64,000 bases of DNA from NCBI RefSeq assembly GCF_000317835.1, contig NC_019793.1, positions 2,856,501-2,920,500 on the forward strand, read 5' to 3'. A program made the position numbers and the translations under genes. Every line of letters starts with the position of its first letter. Positions within the stretch are counted from its first letter, which is position 1. The DNA comes from Deinococcus peraridilitoris DSM 19664 (GTDB taxonomy: Bacteria; Deinococcota; Deinococci; Deinococcales; Deinococcaceae). Shown one piece after another: positions 29,029 through 38,250 of this stretch. Below the pieces are notes generated by a model. That model was not told the origin of the DNA. It did no database searches and was given only the letters and a program-made list of their open reading frames with translations.

Positions 29029-29417
29029 ATGGTGCACTGATCGTCTTATCGTTGTTGTGCGGAGAAACCTTGCTGCGGTTTCTGCGCGATCTGGAACCGC
29101 GAAAACTCATCCACCAGGCGAAGGAAATGTCGACTTGGTCAGGACCGTTGCCGAGTGGGCAACGGGAATGTGAAAAATTCGTCGTCCTGCACGGCATGCT
29201 TATGATGCCACAATGAGTGAATACCAAGAACCGGTTAAAGCGATCTGAATAAAATGCACACGTCCTGGCGTGCTCAAGTCACTATCCTTTCCAAGGATAG
29301 AAACAACGCAAAGTCTTTTCCAAAGATTCTCTCATCGTGACCTGCTCGTGATGTTGCGGGCGGCACTTCGCACTCATGTGACCTCTTTTCAGCTTTCAGG
29401 GGTCGCACAAGGAGCCT
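29029..29417 (+). other. Upstream region of the subtilase gene, no gene seen
   Basis: About 390 bp with no convincing gene. A 28-codon frame from 29253 lacks an SD and shares the hairpin region, so I do not call it. The last third holds two similar small hairpins. Confidence 0.5.
29282..29329 (+). promoter_or_regulatory. Tandem TCC-loop hairpins in the subtilase leader
   Basis: CTATCCTT-TCC-AAGGATAG (29282-29300) is a perfect 8-bp stem. A second hairpin, AAGTCTTT-TCC-AAAGATTCT (29311-29329), has the same loop and a weaker stem. They may be mRNA-stabilising or regulatory; function is inferred only. Confidence 0.35.
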
Positions 29418-32003
29418 ATGTCCCTGAACTTCGTGCCTCGGAACACTGCACTGCGCCCCTCGGCCCTGCTTCTGCTGTCGCTTGCCCTGGCGGCCTGCGG
29501 AAGCCAGCAGCCGGCCAGCACCTCGACCAACGCCGTCACCGCCCAATCCCAGTCGGCGAACTCGGTCAGCGTCGCCGACGAGTCGCCGCAAGCCTGGTTC
29601 GTGGAATTTCACAACGCGCCGACTGCTGACGGGGGTAGCCTGAGTGCCACCGAGGCCGACAAGCGCAACTTTCGTGCCGAAGCCAAGCAAAAAGGCGTAA
29701 AGTTCACCGAGCGCCGAGCGTTCGGCAAGCTGTTCAACGGGATGTCCGTGCAGGTCGCGCCCGGTGAACTGGCCAAGCTGTCGCGCCTTGCCAGCGTAAA
29801 GGCGATTTACCCGGTCGAGACGATCCAGATTCCCGAAACCGAGCAGGTGGCCGAGCCTGACATGACCACTGCCCTCGCCATGACCGGCGCGGACACGGCA
29901 CAAAAAGAGCTGAATCTGACTGGTAAGGGCGTCAAGGTGGCCGTCATGGACACTGGCATCGATGGAGACCACCCGGCCTTTGCAGGACGCATCGTGGCCA
30001 GTTATGACTTCGTCGGCGACGCCTTTACCGGCGGCAACACCCCGGTGCCCGGCGGCCCGCAGGACGACTGCAACGGCCACGGCACGCACGTGGCGGGCAT
30101 CGTAGGCGGCAATGACCCCGCCACCGGTTTCAAAGGTGTGGCGCCCGAAGTCTCGTTCGGCGCGTACCGCGTGTTCGGCTGCGAAGGCTCCACCCAGTCC
30201 GACATCATGATCGCCGCAATGGAAAAAGCCCTCGACGACGGCATGCAGGTGCTGAACATGTCCATCGGTGCGGCCTTCAACACCTGGCCCGAGTACCCCA
30301 CCGCCAAAGCCGCCACCCGCCTCGTCAACAAGGGTGTGGCCGTGGTTGCCTCGATCGGCAACAGCGGAGCCAGCGGCGCCTTCTCGGCGGGCGCGCCGGG
30401 CGTGGGCGAAAAAGTCATCGGCGTGGCGTCGTTTGACAACACCCACGTGCTGCTGAACACTTTCAGCATCTCGCCGGACGGCAAGGGCATCGGCTACCAG
30501 AACGCCTCGCCCGCGCCGGTCGCGCCCACCTCGGGCAGCCTGACCTTCGCGCGCACCAGCCCGACCCTGGTCGCCGCCGACGCCTGCGCCGCGCTGCCTG
30601 CCAACAGCCTGAGCGGCAAGGTGGCCCTGATTCGCCGCGGTGGCTGCACTTTCCACACCAAGGCCATGAATGCCCAGAACGCGGGCGCGGCGGCGGTCGT
30701 GCTGTTCAACAACGCGCCCGGTCCCTTTGGCGCCAGCGTGGCCGGCACCCCGGCGATCACGATTCCGGTCGTGGCGATCTCGGCCGAAGAAGGCGCCATC
30801 ATCAACGAGCGCCTGAACGCCGGCCCGGTGGAACTCACCTGGACCGCCGAGCGCGGCACCTTCCTGAATGCCAGCGGCGACCTGCTCTCCAGCTTCAGCT
30901 CCTACGGTCTCGCCGCCGACCTGAGCCTCAAACCCGACATCGGTGGTCCCGGCGGCCTGATTCGCTCGGCGTGGCCGCTCACGCTGCCGGGGGGTGGGTA
31001 CAACACCATCAGCGGCACCAGCATGTCCTCGCCGCACGTGGCGGGAACCGTGGCGCTGCTGCTGCAGGCCAAGCCCAACACGCCCTCGCAGGCGGTGCGC
31101 AGCATCTTGCAAAACAGCGCCGAACCCAAGCCGTGGTCGGGCAATCGGAACGCGGGCTTCCTGGACTTCGTGCACCGGCAGGGCGCGGGCATGGTGAACA
31201 TCGTCAATGCTGTGGGTGCCACCACCCGCGTGGAACCGGGCAAGCTGTCGCTCGGCGAAAGCGAAAATGGCCCGGCCACCCGCACCCTCACACTGGAGAA
31301 CAAGGGCAACAGCGCGGTGACCTACACGCTGTCTCATGCGCCTGCCCTTTCGACCGGCGGTCTGACCAACGCGCCCAGCCCCACCACCGGCTTTGCCTCC
31401 GCGAGCTTCAGCGCTCCGAGCGTCACCGTTCCGGCGGGCGGCACCGCCACGATCGACGTCACCATCACCGCCAACCCGAGCCTGGCCGACCGCAGCCAGT
31501 ACGGCGGTTACGTGGTGCTCACCCCGCAAGGCGAAGGCGGCTCGGTCCTGCGTGTACCCTACGCAGGCATCAAGGGCGATTACCAGAGCATCCGGGTGCT
31601 GACCCCCACCGCCAACAACTTCCCCTGGCTGGCCAAGCTTGGCGGTGGCAGCTACACCAGACAAGCCGACGGGGCCAGCTACACCCTCAAGGATGGCGAC
31701 CAGCCCTTCTTCCTGGCCCACTTCGAGCACCAGGCCCGCCTGGTACGCGCCGAGGTGTATGACGCCAAGAGCGGCAAGCTGCAAGGGCGTGCCTTCAACG
31801 AGGAGTACCTGGGCCGCAGCGGCACGGCCACCGGCTTCCGCGCCTTCACCTTCGACGGCACGACCACGCAGGGCAAGCAGGAGCGCACCGTGGCCGACGG
31901 CAGCTACTACGTCGAGCTGAAGGTCCTCAAGGCACTGGGCGACGAAAACAATCCCGCGCACTGGGAAACCTGGAAGTCCCCCACCTTCAGCATCAAGCGC
32001 TAA
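29418..32003 (+). CDS. Secreted S8 subtilisin-family protease with PA domain, lipoprotein
   Basis: 861 aa. The lipoprotein signal ends in LAAC (Cys27). A propeptide-inhibitor-like region precedes the catalytic domain: Asp178 (MDTGIDGDHP), His221 (GHGTHVAGI) and Ser535 (GTSMSSPHVAG). A PA domain (about residues 390-470, including LIRRGGCTFHTKAMNAQ) is inserted between His and Ser. The C-terminus is beta-rich (Fn3-like, LTLENKGNSAVTYTLSHAPA), as in lactocepin-type subtilases. It is an extracellular, cell-bound protein degrader. SD AAGGAG. The gene is followed by a terminator. Confidence 0.93.
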   Translation: MSLNFVPRNTALRPSALLLLSLALAACGSQQPASTSTNAVTAQSQSANSVSVADESPQAWFVEFHNAPTADGGSLSATEADKRNFRAEAKQKGVKFTERRAFGKLFNGMSVQVAPGELAKLSRLASVKAIYPVETIQIPETEQVAEPDMTTALAMTGADTAQKELNLTGKGVKVAVMDTGIDGDHPAFAGRIVASYDFVGDAFTGGNTPVPGGPQDDCNGHGTHVAGIVGGNDPATGFKGVAPEVSFGAYRVFGCEGSTQSDIMIAAMEKALDDGMQVLNMSIGAAFNTWPEYPTAKAATRLVNKGVAVVASIGNSGASGAFSAGAPGVGEKVIGVASFDNTHVLLNTFSISPDGKGIGYQNASPAPVAPTSGSLTFARTSPTLVAADACAALPANSLSGKVALIRRGGCTFHTKAMNAQNAGAAAVVLFNNAPGPFGASVAGTPAITIPVVAISAEEGAIINERLNAGPVELTWTAERGTFLNASGDLLSSFSSYGLAADLSLKPDIGGPGGLIRSAWPLTLPGGGYNTISGTSMSSPHVAGTVALLLQAKPNTPSQAVRSILQNSAEPKPWSGNRNAGFLDFVHRQGAGMVNIVNAVGATTRVEPGKLSLGESENGPATRTLTLENKGNSAVTYTLSHAPALSTGGLTNAPSPTTGFASASFSAPSVTVPAGGTATIDVTITANPSLADRSQYGGYVVLTPQGEGGSVLRVPYAGIKGDYQSIRVLTPTANNFPWLAKLGGGSYTRQADGASYTLKDGDQPFFLAHFEHQARLVRAEVYDAKSGKLQGRAFNEEYLGRSGTATGFRAFTFDGTTTQGKQERTVADGSYYVELKVLKALGDENNPAHWETWKSPTFSIKR

Positions 32004-32026
32004 AGGGACACAAAAGCACACATCCA

Positions 32027-32050
32027 CGAGGCCCGCACCCGCGGGCCTCG
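32027..32050 (+). terminator. Hairpin terminator after the subtilase gene
   Basis: A perfect 10-bp GC stem (CGAGGCCCGC with GCGGGCCTCG, loop ACCC), followed by CGCTTTGATC. The T-run is weak. Confidence 0.65.
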
Positions 32051-32077
32051 CGCTTTGATCGCTACACTGAAGGCTAC

Positions 32078-32452
32078 ATGAGCACCCACGACGCCCCGCC
32101 TCAAGCTGTGACCCTGCGCGACGGCACCGTGGTGCTGCTCGATCCCGACACCGCCGCGCAGGTAGCGGGCATGGCTTTTCGGCGCGATCCCACATCCGGC
32201 GCGGTCGTGCGCAAGGTCCGTGTCGGTACGGGCGTGAAAACCCAGACGCTGGCGCAGTTCGTGATGGGGGGAGCTGCCCCGCCCGGCATGCTGTGGCACC
32301 ACAAGAGCGGCGACGCCAGCGACTTTCGCCGCGAGAATCTGCAGGCGGTGCGGCGCGGCACCCATCTGCCGGACGGGCACCACCGCAAGGCCGGGCAAGC
32401 GAGCGGTCAGGCGAAACGCCTGACCCGCCCAGACCCCGAGACAGACGCATAA
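32078..32452 (+). CDS. HNH-like small protein
   Basis: 124 aa. The centre reads LAQFVMGGAAPPGMLWHHKS and continues GDASDFRRENLQAVRRGTH. This fits the HNH_3 pattern (His-His, Gly-Asp, Asp-x-Arg, Asn-Leu) found in phage homing and restriction-like nucleases. The N-terminal half is a small domain with DGTVVLLDPDTAAQVAGM. It has no partner gene and may be a domesticated nuclease. TACACT lies 9 nt before the ATG. Assignment is by motif and is tentative. Confidence 0.55.
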   Translation: MSTHDAPPQAVTLRDGTVVLLDPDTAAQVAGMAFRRDPTSGAVVRKVRVGTGVKTQTLAQFVMGGAAPPGMLWHHKSGDASDFRRENLQAVRRGTHLPDGHHRKAGQASGQAKRLTRPDPETDA

Positions 32453-32458
32453 GAAGGG

Positions 32459-33331
32459 TCAGAACACCAGGGTCTTATTGCCGTCGATCAGCACGCGGTC
32501 CTCCACGTGGGCTTTCACGGCGCGTGCGAGCACCGTGCGCTCGATGTCGCGCCCGATGCGCACCAGGGCGCCCAGGTCATCGCGGTGCGAGACGCGCGCC
32601 ACATCCTGCTCGATGATCGGGCCCGCGTCGAGTTCCTCGGTGACGTAGTGCGCGGTGGCCCCGATGATCTTCACGCCGCGCGTCAGGGCGCTGCGGTAGG
32701 GATTGGCCCCCACGAAGGCCGGCAGAAACGAATGGTGAATGTTGATGACCGGCACGCCGACCTCGCGCAGAAAATCGCCGGAGAGAATCTGCATGTAGCG
32801 CGCCAGCACCACGAAGTCACACTGGCCCCTCAGCCGGGCGAGCAGGGCCGCTTCGGCTTCGTCCTTTTTGCCTTTTTCGACCGCGATGATCTCGAAGGGC
32901 ACCCCAAAAGCGTCGGCGTCACCGCGCAGGTCGCCGTGGTTGCTGACAATCAGCGGAATCTCGACCTGCAGTTCGCCGCGCCTTCTGCGCCACAGCAGAT
33001 CGAGAAGACAATGGTCGTACCGGCTGACCAGCACGGCCATGCGTTTGGGCTCGGCGGTGTACCACAACCGCCAGTCCATTTCGAAAGGAGCCGCGACCAC
33101 ATCCTGAAACGCCCGCTCGAACTGACCCCGGCTGAGGTCGAGTCCGTCGAGGTGAAACTCCATGCGCATGAAAAAGCGCCCGTTTTCGGGGTCGGTGCTG
33201 TGCTGGTCGCTGGAAAGGGTATTGGCCCCGTGCGAGAACAGAAACTGCGAAACGGCGGCCACGATGCCGCGTTTGTCCGGACAGGCGATCAGCAGCCGGG
33301 CGGTGTGGGGTTGGCTCGAAGCGTCGGACAT
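32459..33331 (-). CDS. purU: Formyltetrahydrofolate deformylase
   Basis: 290 aa. An N-terminal ACT domain ([20 protein letters not shown]) is followed by a formyltransferase-like hydrolase domain with [12 protein letters not shown] (HHS near the active site) and [20 protein letters not shown]. It releases formate from 10-formyl-THF, feeding PurT and balancing one-carbon pools. TATCCT lies 7 nt before the ATG, so it is probably leaderless. It is convergent with the HNH-like gene with 6 bp between the stops. Confidence 0.95.
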   Translation of the reverse strand: MSDASSQPHTARLLIACPDKRGIVAAVSQFLFSHGANTLSSDQHSTDPENGRFFMRMEFHLDGLDLSRGQFERAFQDVVAAPFEMDWRLWYTAEPKRMAVLVSRYDHCLLDLLWRRRRGELQVEIPLIVSNHGDLRGDADAFGVPFEIIAVEKGKKDEAEAALLARLRGQCDFVVLARYMQILSGDFLREVGVPVINIHHSFLPAFVGANPYRSALTRGVKIIGATAHYVTEELDAGPIIEQDVARVSHRDDLGALVRIGRDIERTVLARAVKAHVEDRVLIDGNKTLVF

Positions 33332-33338
33332 CCCTGAC

Positions 33339-33344
33339 AGGATA
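33339..33344 (-). promoter_or_regulatory. Leaderless -10 box of purU
   Basis: TATCCT on the minus strand, 7 nt before the ATG at 33331. Confidence 0.6.
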
Positions 33345-33449
33345 AGGAAGCGCAGGGGCGCAGACCCCGCGCACTGAGTAGACAGAGGAGACGCGCGGCG
33401 GTCAGGCCAAAAAGAAGTCTGATCGGGTAGTGAGCGGCAACCAAACGCG

Positions 33450-33475
33450 TAGGATAGAGAGCGAACGCTCGTTCG
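33450..33475 (+). promoter_or_regulatory. Promoter and TetR-type palindrome upstream of the aminotransferase gene
   Basis: TAGGAT (33450-33455) could be the -10. The perfect palindrome CGAACG-CT-CGTTCG (33462-33475) would cover the transcription start. GAACG-NN-CGTTC palindromes are common TetR-family operators. No regulator gene is adjacent. Confidence 0.4.
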
Positions 33476-33508
33476 GCGCGGCCCCCGTGGCGCGCTTCAG
33501 GAGGACCC

Positions 33509-34714
33509 ATGGAAGAACTCATCGCGGCGCGTGTGCGCACCGTCAAACCCTCATTCGTACGCGAGGTGCTCAAGGCGGCCGGACGCAAAGACCTGATCTC
33601 CTTTGCGGGTGGCCTGCCCGCCCCGGAACTGTTCGACGTCGAGGGCATGCGCCAGGCCACCCTGGAGGCCCTCGAAAAGGACCCCGTCGGGGCGTTGCAG
33701 TACGGCGCCACTGAAGGGCACGCCGGTTTGCGCGGCGAAATCGCCAAGCTGATGGCCGAGCGTGGCGCCCACATCAGCCCCGACCAGCTGGTCATCACGA
33801 CCGGCTCTCAGCAGGGCATCGATCTGATCGCGCGCACCCTGCTTGATCCGGGCGACGTGGTGCTCTTGGAGCAGCCCTCATACCTCGCGGCCATTCAGGT
33901 CTTCGAGCTGGCCCAGGCCGAAATGCGCGGCATCGGGTCCGACGGCGAGGGAGTGCTGCCCGACGACCTCGAACGTCAGATTCTGGCCCTCAAGGCCGAA
34001 GGGCGCGCGCCGAAACTGATCTACCTGGTGGCGACCTTTGCCAATCCTTCCGGCGCCACGCTGTCACGCGAACGCCGCGTGCGCGTGCTGGAACTCGCTG
34101 CTCAGCACGGCATCGTGGTCATCGAGGACGATCCCTACTCCGAACTGCGCTTTCACGGTGAGAGCGTGGCGCCCATGGTGGGCCTTGCGCAGGAAGTCGA
34201 GGGTGCCGAGAACCTCAGCGTGTACCTCTCGACCCTCTCGAAAGTGGTTGCGCCTGGATTGCGGGTGGGCTGGATGGTGCTGCCGGCCTGGCTGCAGCAG
34301 AAGCTCGTCATCATCAAGCAGGCCTCGGATCTGCACGCCAGCACCTTCGCGCAGCACGTCGGCTACCGCTACCTGCAGTCGGGCCGCATGGAGCAGCACG
34401 TGCCCAAGATTCGTGAAGCCTACGGCCAGCGCGCGCAGCACATGATGGCCACCCTGGAGCGCCTCCTGCCCCGCGTGCTGCAATTCAGGGCGCCCGAGGG
34501 CGGAATGTTCCTGTGGGCCAGCATGGCCAGCGGGGTCGACACCATGCAACTCGTACCGCGCGCCGTCGACGCGGGCGTGATCTACGTGCCGGGCGCGCCG
34601 TTCTTCGCAAATCCCGAAGGCCACGCCCACCACCTGCGCCTGTCGTTCTCGAACTCGACGCCCGAGCAGATCGAAGAAGGCGTGCGGCGTCTGGCCAGCG
34701 TGGTGATGGACTGA
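33509..34714 (+). CDS. PLP-dependent aminotransferase, LysN/2-aminoadipate type
   Basis: 401 aa fold-type I aminotransferase. The PLP Lys is Lys245 in STLSKVVAPGLRVGW; TTGSQQGIDL, FANPSGATL and IEDDPYSELRF match the MocR-like/LysN subgroup. In Thermus and Deinococcus such enzymes serve the AAA lysine route or general amino acid transamination. SD GGAGG. It is followed by a terminator. The exact substrate is uncertain (2-aminoadipate, branched-chain or aromatic). Confidence 0.88.
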   Translation: MEELIAARVRTVKPSFVREVLKAAGRKDLISFAGGLPAPELFDVEGMRQATLEALEKDPVGALQYGATEGHAGLRGEIAKLMAERGAHISPDQLVITTGSQQGIDLIARTLLDPGDVVLLEQPSYLAAIQVFELAQAEMRGIGSDGEGVLPDDLERQILALKAEGRAPKLIYLVATFANPSGATLSRERRVRVLELAAQHGIVVIEDDPYSELRFHGESVAPMVGLAQEVEGAENLSVYLSTLSKVVAPGLRVGWMVLPAWLQQKLVIIKQASDLHASTFAQHVGYRYLQSGRMEQHVPKIREAYGQRAQHMMATLERLLPRVLQFRAPEGGMFLWASMASGVDTMQLVPRAVDAGVIYVPGAPFFANPEGHAHHLRLSFSNSTPEQIEEGVRRLASVVMD

Positions 34715-34754
34715 GCGATACGCCGTCGGCCGTCCGCGAACACAGCAGGAGATG

Positions 34755-34783
34755 AGGAGGGGCGCCACGGGGCGCCCTCGTTT
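34755..34783 (+). terminator. Intrinsic terminator after the aminotransferase gene
   Basis: GGGCGCC-ACGG-GGCGCCC, with further partial pairing of GAGG and CCTC, followed by GTTT. Confidence 0.65.
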
Positions 34784-34809
34784 ACTGACCGCCAATCGCT
34801 GAGGGCTGA

Positions 34810-34815
34810 TAGCTT
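34810..34815 (+). promoter_or_regulatory. Leaderless -10 box of the M29 aminopeptidase gene
   Basis: TAGCTT, 6 nt before the ATG at 34822; no SD. Confidence 0.45.
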
Positions 34816-34821
34816 ATCTCC

Positions 34822-35898
34822 ATGTCCTACGACCACCTCAAACACGCTCGTCTTCTTGTCGATTACTGCGTCAGCGCCCAGCCGGGCGAGCGCATTCTGG
34901 TGCAGGGCAGTACGCTGGCACTCCCGCTGGTGGAGGCCCTGCACAATACCTTGCTGCAGCGCGGCGCCTTTCCGGTGGTGCGCCTGGAGTATCCCTCCCA
35001 GAGCGACGACTTTTACCGCTTCGCCCCGGACGCGTTTCTGGACACCCTGCATCCACTGCAACTGCAGGAAATCGAGAGTTTGGACGGCTCGATCCGCATT
35101 CTGACGCCCAGTGAGCCCGCCGCCGACCTCGACCCTGTCCGCAGCGCCCGGCACCGCAAAACTTTGGCGCCCGTCGCCCGTGAACGCGCCCGGCGCAAAT
35201 GGAACCTGACGCTCTACCCCACGGCCTGGGGTGCCCACGCGGCGAACATGACCTCCGAGCAATACGAAGCCTTCGTGGCCTCGGCAATGTTTCTCGACAC
35301 GCCCGATCCGGTGGAGAAATGGGCTGAGGTTCGCGCGTTGCAGGCCCAGTTGATCGCACGTCTCGCGCGTGCAGACGAGGTGCGTATCCTGGGCCCCGAG
35401 ACGGACTTGCGCCTCAGCGTGAAGGGCCGCACCTGGGCCAACAGCGACGGCAAGCGCAACATGCCCTCCGGCGAGGTCTTCACCGGGCCGCTCGAAACGA
35501 GCGCCAACGGGCACATCTACTACGGCCTGCCCACGATCTACAACGCCCAGGTGGTGCGCGGCATCCGCCTGACCTTTCAGGGCGGTCAGGTGGTGGCCGC
35601 CAGCGCGGAAGAAGGCGACGCAGTGCTGCGGGCTGCGCTGGAAACCGACGCCGGTTCGCGTTTCCTGGGTGAGCTGGGCATCGGCAGCAACTACGGCATT
35701 CAACAGGCCAGCCAGAACATTCTGTTCGACGAGAAAATCGGTGGAACCGTTCACTTGGCTTTGGGCAACAGCTACCCCGAAACGGGCGGCAAAAACGAGA
35801 GCGCCCTGCATTGGGACATGATCGCCGATCTGCGGGGCGGCGGCCAGATTCTGCTCGACGGTGAGGTCTTTCAGGAACAGGGCCGTTTCGTAGGATAG
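34822..35898 (+). CDS. M29-family metallo-aminopeptidase
   Basis: 358 aa. Aminopeptidases of the Thermus aminopeptidase T/AmpS family hold two metal ions with a distinctive set of ligands. [11 protein letters not shown] (first Glu), ASAEEGD, and [23 protein letters not shown] (His, Tyr, His and Asp) contain those ligands. It releases N-terminal amino acids in the cytosol. It is short compared with AmpS (about 410 aa) but has all motifs. Probably leaderless. Confidence 0.9.
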   Translation: MSYDHLKHARLLVDYCVSAQPGERILVQGSTLALPLVEALHNTLLQRGAFPVVRLEYPSQSDDFYRFAPDAFLDTLHPLQLQEIESLDGSIRILTPSEPAADLDPVRSARHRKTLAPVARERARRKWNLTLYPTAWGAHAANMTSEQYEAFVASAMFLDTPDPVEKWAEVRALQAQLIARLARADEVRILGPETDLRLSVKGRTWANSDGKRNMPSGEVFTGPLETSANGHIYYGLPTIYNAQVVRGIRLTFQGGQVVAASAEEGDAVLRAALETDAGSRFLGELGIGSNYGIQQASQNILFDEKIGGTVHLALGNSYPETGGKNESALHWDMIADLRGGGQILLDGEVFQEQGRFVG

Positions 35899-35933
35899 AG
35901 GCTGGCCGCTGGATGGTCAGGTTTTCCAGTTGG

Positions 35934-37256
35934 TCACGCGGGGCTGAGCGCGTGATACTCGAAGCGCGCTCCGAGGGCCTCCAGGTGTCTGAAAAAGTCC
36001 GGATAACTCTTACGGATGTGGTGCGCGCCAATGATCGTAATCGGAGCCTGTGCGTGCAGACCGATCAGGGTCAGCAGCATGATCATGCGGTGGTCGCCGT
36101 GGCCGTCCACCGTGACGCCACCGGGCAGGCTTTCACGTCCCGTGACGCTCAGGCTGTCCTGGGTCTCGCTGACCTCCAGTCCGAGTTTCTGCAGTTCGCG
36201 CCGGGTGTCGCTGATGCGGTCACATTCCTTGAGGCGCAGGGTGTAGACGTTTTCCCAGGTGCTGGTGCCGCGAGCGAAGGCAGCCGCGCCGCACAGCGCC
36301 TGCACCGCGTCGGTAAAGCGGTCTCCGTCGCGCGTGACGGCACTCAGGGGAGAGCCACCGTGCACGGTCACCACATCACCCGAGAAGCTCAGTGTCGCGC
36401 CCATCTCACGCAGCACGTCCACCGTTTCGCGTTCGCCCTGCAGGTCGTCCGCTTGCAGGCCACGCAGGCGAATCTCTCCCGGCACAATGGTGCCCGCCAC
36501 CAGAATGGCCGAGGAGCCCGGGTAGTCGCCGGGCACGGTCACTTCGGATGACTCATAGCGCTGGCCTCCCGGCAGCTGCACGCGGCGCAGGTCCTCGCTG
36601 GCCTCGAACTCGATGCCGAAAGTCCGCAAGGTCGCCAGGGTCTGGCGCAGCGCCGCGTGACTTTTCAGGTGGCCCGTGAGGTGCAGATCGAGCCCCTCGG
36701 GCAACAGCGGCCCCAGAAACAGCAGGGCCGACGCGAACTGCGAGGAACGCTCGGCTGACACCTCAGCCTGACCGCCGCGCAGCTGGCCTCCACGGACGGT
36801 CACGGGCAGCCTGCCGCCTTCACTCTTCAGGTCCGCGCCCAATTGCCGTAGCGCATCCAGCAGGTCGCCTTGAGGGCGCTTGCCCAGGCTGTCGGTGAAA
36901 GCCGTTTCGAAACGCGTCTCGCGCGCGAGGGCCGAGATGGCAATCAGAAAACGTACCACTGCGCCCGCGTTGCCCGGATCGAGCAGCTCACCGCTTTTGG
37001 GCGAGGCACCAAAGCCGCGAACCCGCAGACCGTCGTCTTCCGGCGTGAGGAGCGCGCCCCACTGCTGCAGGCAGCGCTGCAAGGCGAGGCTGTCCTCGCT
37101 GGTGGCCGGGCGGCGGACCAGGGTGTCCCTGGAGGACAGGGCAGCAGCCAGCAGAAAGCGGGTGGTGTAGTTCTTGCTGGGCTGGGCTGTGATCTCGCCG
37201 CGCAGTTCGCGCGCTGGCATCACGGTCACGTCGAACGCTTCGGTCATGGGGTTCAT
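35934..37256 (-). CDS. aroA: 3-phosphoshikimate 1-carboxyvinyltransferase (EPSP synthase)
   Basis: 440 aa. It joins PEP and shikimate-3-phosphate in the chorismate pathway. It has PSKNYTTRFLLAAAL (PSKS variant), PGNAGAVVRFL, RPQGDLLDAL, VPGDYPGSSAIL, RLKECDRIS and DGHGDHRM. In the glyphosate/PEP loop the E. coli residues Thr97 and Pro101 are replaced by Ala and Phe. The start ATG has an AAGGG SD. No other aro gene is nearby. The assignment is firm; herbicide sensitivity is only inferred. Confidence 0.95.
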   Translation of the reverse strand: MNPMTEAFDVTVMPARELRGEITAQPSKNYTTRFLLAAALSSRDTLVRRPATSEDSLALQRCLQQWGALLTPEDDGLRVRGFGASPKSGELLDPGNAGAVVRFLIAISALARETRFETAFTDSLGKRPQGDLLDALRQLGADLKSEGGRLPVTVRGGQLRGGQAEVSAERSSQFASALLFLGPLLPEGLDLHLTGHLKSHAALRQTLATLRTFGIEFEASEDLRRVQLPGGQRYESSEVTVPGDYPGSSAILVAGTIVPGEIRLRGLQADDLQGERETVDVLREMGATLSFSGDVVTVHGGSPLSAVTRDGDRFTDAVQALCGAAAFARGTSTWENVYTLRLKECDRISDTRRELQKLGLEVSETQDSLSVTGRESLPGGVTVDGHGDHRMIMLLTLIGLHAQAPITIIGAHHIRKSYPDFFRHLEALGARFEYHALSPA

Positions 37257-37418
37257 GATGCCCTTCCCTGTGCGCGAAGGCGACGGCGAACATAGACAGG
37301 GCTCTTCACGCTGCTTACCGCGCTCAGATCGTGTTTATGCGGGGCTACGAAGGGGTGCGTTCCCGCCCTCCTCAGTTGCTTGCCTTTTCACTTGACACAC
37401 CGGCATTGTGAAACAGTC

Positions 37419-38036
37419 ATGACGCCCACTACCGTGCAGCTCTGGCACGTCTTGATCGAAGCCATTGAACGGATTGTGCCGGGAACGCACCTCCGCCTGA
37501 ACGGCCCCGCTTCCGAACACGACCTGGTCCAGCTTGAAGAGAGGATTGGCTTTCCCCTGCCTGCTGACGTCCGCGCGATCTACAAAGTTAATAACGGTGA
37601 AGCCGACGACTTGGTTCCAGGAGTCATCTTCAACCTCAAGTTCCTGCCAATCCGTGAAGTTCTACGTCTCATTCATGGATTCCAGGAGCTACGCGAGTCT
37701 GGAATCTGCGAAGAGGGAGACGTTCCAGACGACCGGCGGTTGCGAATCGGATTTCCGAGCGTCACGCTCGTTCCATTCCTCGACGACACGACCGGAAACC
37801 AGATCGGGTACGACGTGAACCCCGGCCCGCTTGGGAGGGCCGGACAGATTGTGGTGTTCGGCGCGGACTATGAAGAGGTGGACATCCCCTGCACTTCAAT
37901 CACCGAGTGCCTCACCGTGCTCATTGAGCAGATCCAGAACGGCAATTACGTGGTGGAGAATGAGCCGTATTGTCACTATTCTGGGATGCGGTTGAAGGAC
38001 AAATCGTTTTCTGCCTTGGGCAAGGTGCTGTTTTAA
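37419..38036 (+). CDS. SMI1/KNR4 (SUKH) domain protein
   Basis: 205 aa from the ATG at 37419. The pattern of ASEHDLVQLEERIGFPLPADVRAIYKVNNG, then LRIGFPSVTLVPFLDDTTGN and the GRAGQIVVFGADYEEVDI region is that of SUKH-1 proteins, which act mostly as immunity proteins to contact-dependent or polymorphic toxins. No toxin or secretion gene is adjacent (aroA is upstream, a divergent lipoprotein downstream). It is an orphan immunity protein or a cell-surface synthesis regulator. TTGACA (37392-37397) may be a -35. Confidence 0.8.
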   Translation: MTPTTVQLWHVLIEAIERIVPGTHLRLNGPASEHDLVQLEERIGFPLPADVRAIYKVNNGEADDLVPGVIFNLKFLPIREVLRLIHGFQELRESGICEEGDVPDDRRLRIGFPSVTLVPFLDDTTGNQIGYDVNPGPLGRAGQIVVFGADYEEVDIPCTSITECLTVLIEQIQNGNYVVENEPYCHYSGMRLKDKSFSALGKVLF

Positions 38037-38250
38037 ATTCGCACGCTCGGACAGTCGGTGGCAAATGGCCCTGGCAGAGTTCAGCACAGGACACTTTTGA
38101 TTCGCCGCTGTCCAGAACGCACTTACTCGATTTCCAGACAGTAAGGGTCGTCCCGCCCATTTGCGGAAGATAAACATCAATCAGCGGAGGCGACGGGATC
38201 TCCCGCTATCCCCACTCCCTGCTCTGCTCCGCTGACCGATGCTTCAGGCG
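38037..38250. other. Intergenic region with nested inverted repeats
   Basis: An outer 9-bp stem TCAGCGGAG/CTCCGCTGA (38181-38189 and 38227-38235) encloses an inner hairpin CGGGA-TC-TCCCG. It could be the terminator of the lipoprotein gene on the minus strand. No gene was seen. Confidence 0.4.

Noticed and set aside
29253..29339. 28-codon ORF upstream of the subtilase gene
   Set aside because: No SD, and it overlaps the two hairpins that better explain the sequence.
29274..32450. Very long open frame (over 1000 codons) on the minus strand opposite the subtilase gene
   Set aside because: It is the antisense of a GC-rich gene with strong third-position bias; the plus strand has all catalytic motifs, a lipoprotein signal, an SD and a terminator. 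The antisense protein is Gly/Ala/Arg/Val-rich without motifs. The same applies to other long antisense frames opposite sdhA, ppdK and aroA.
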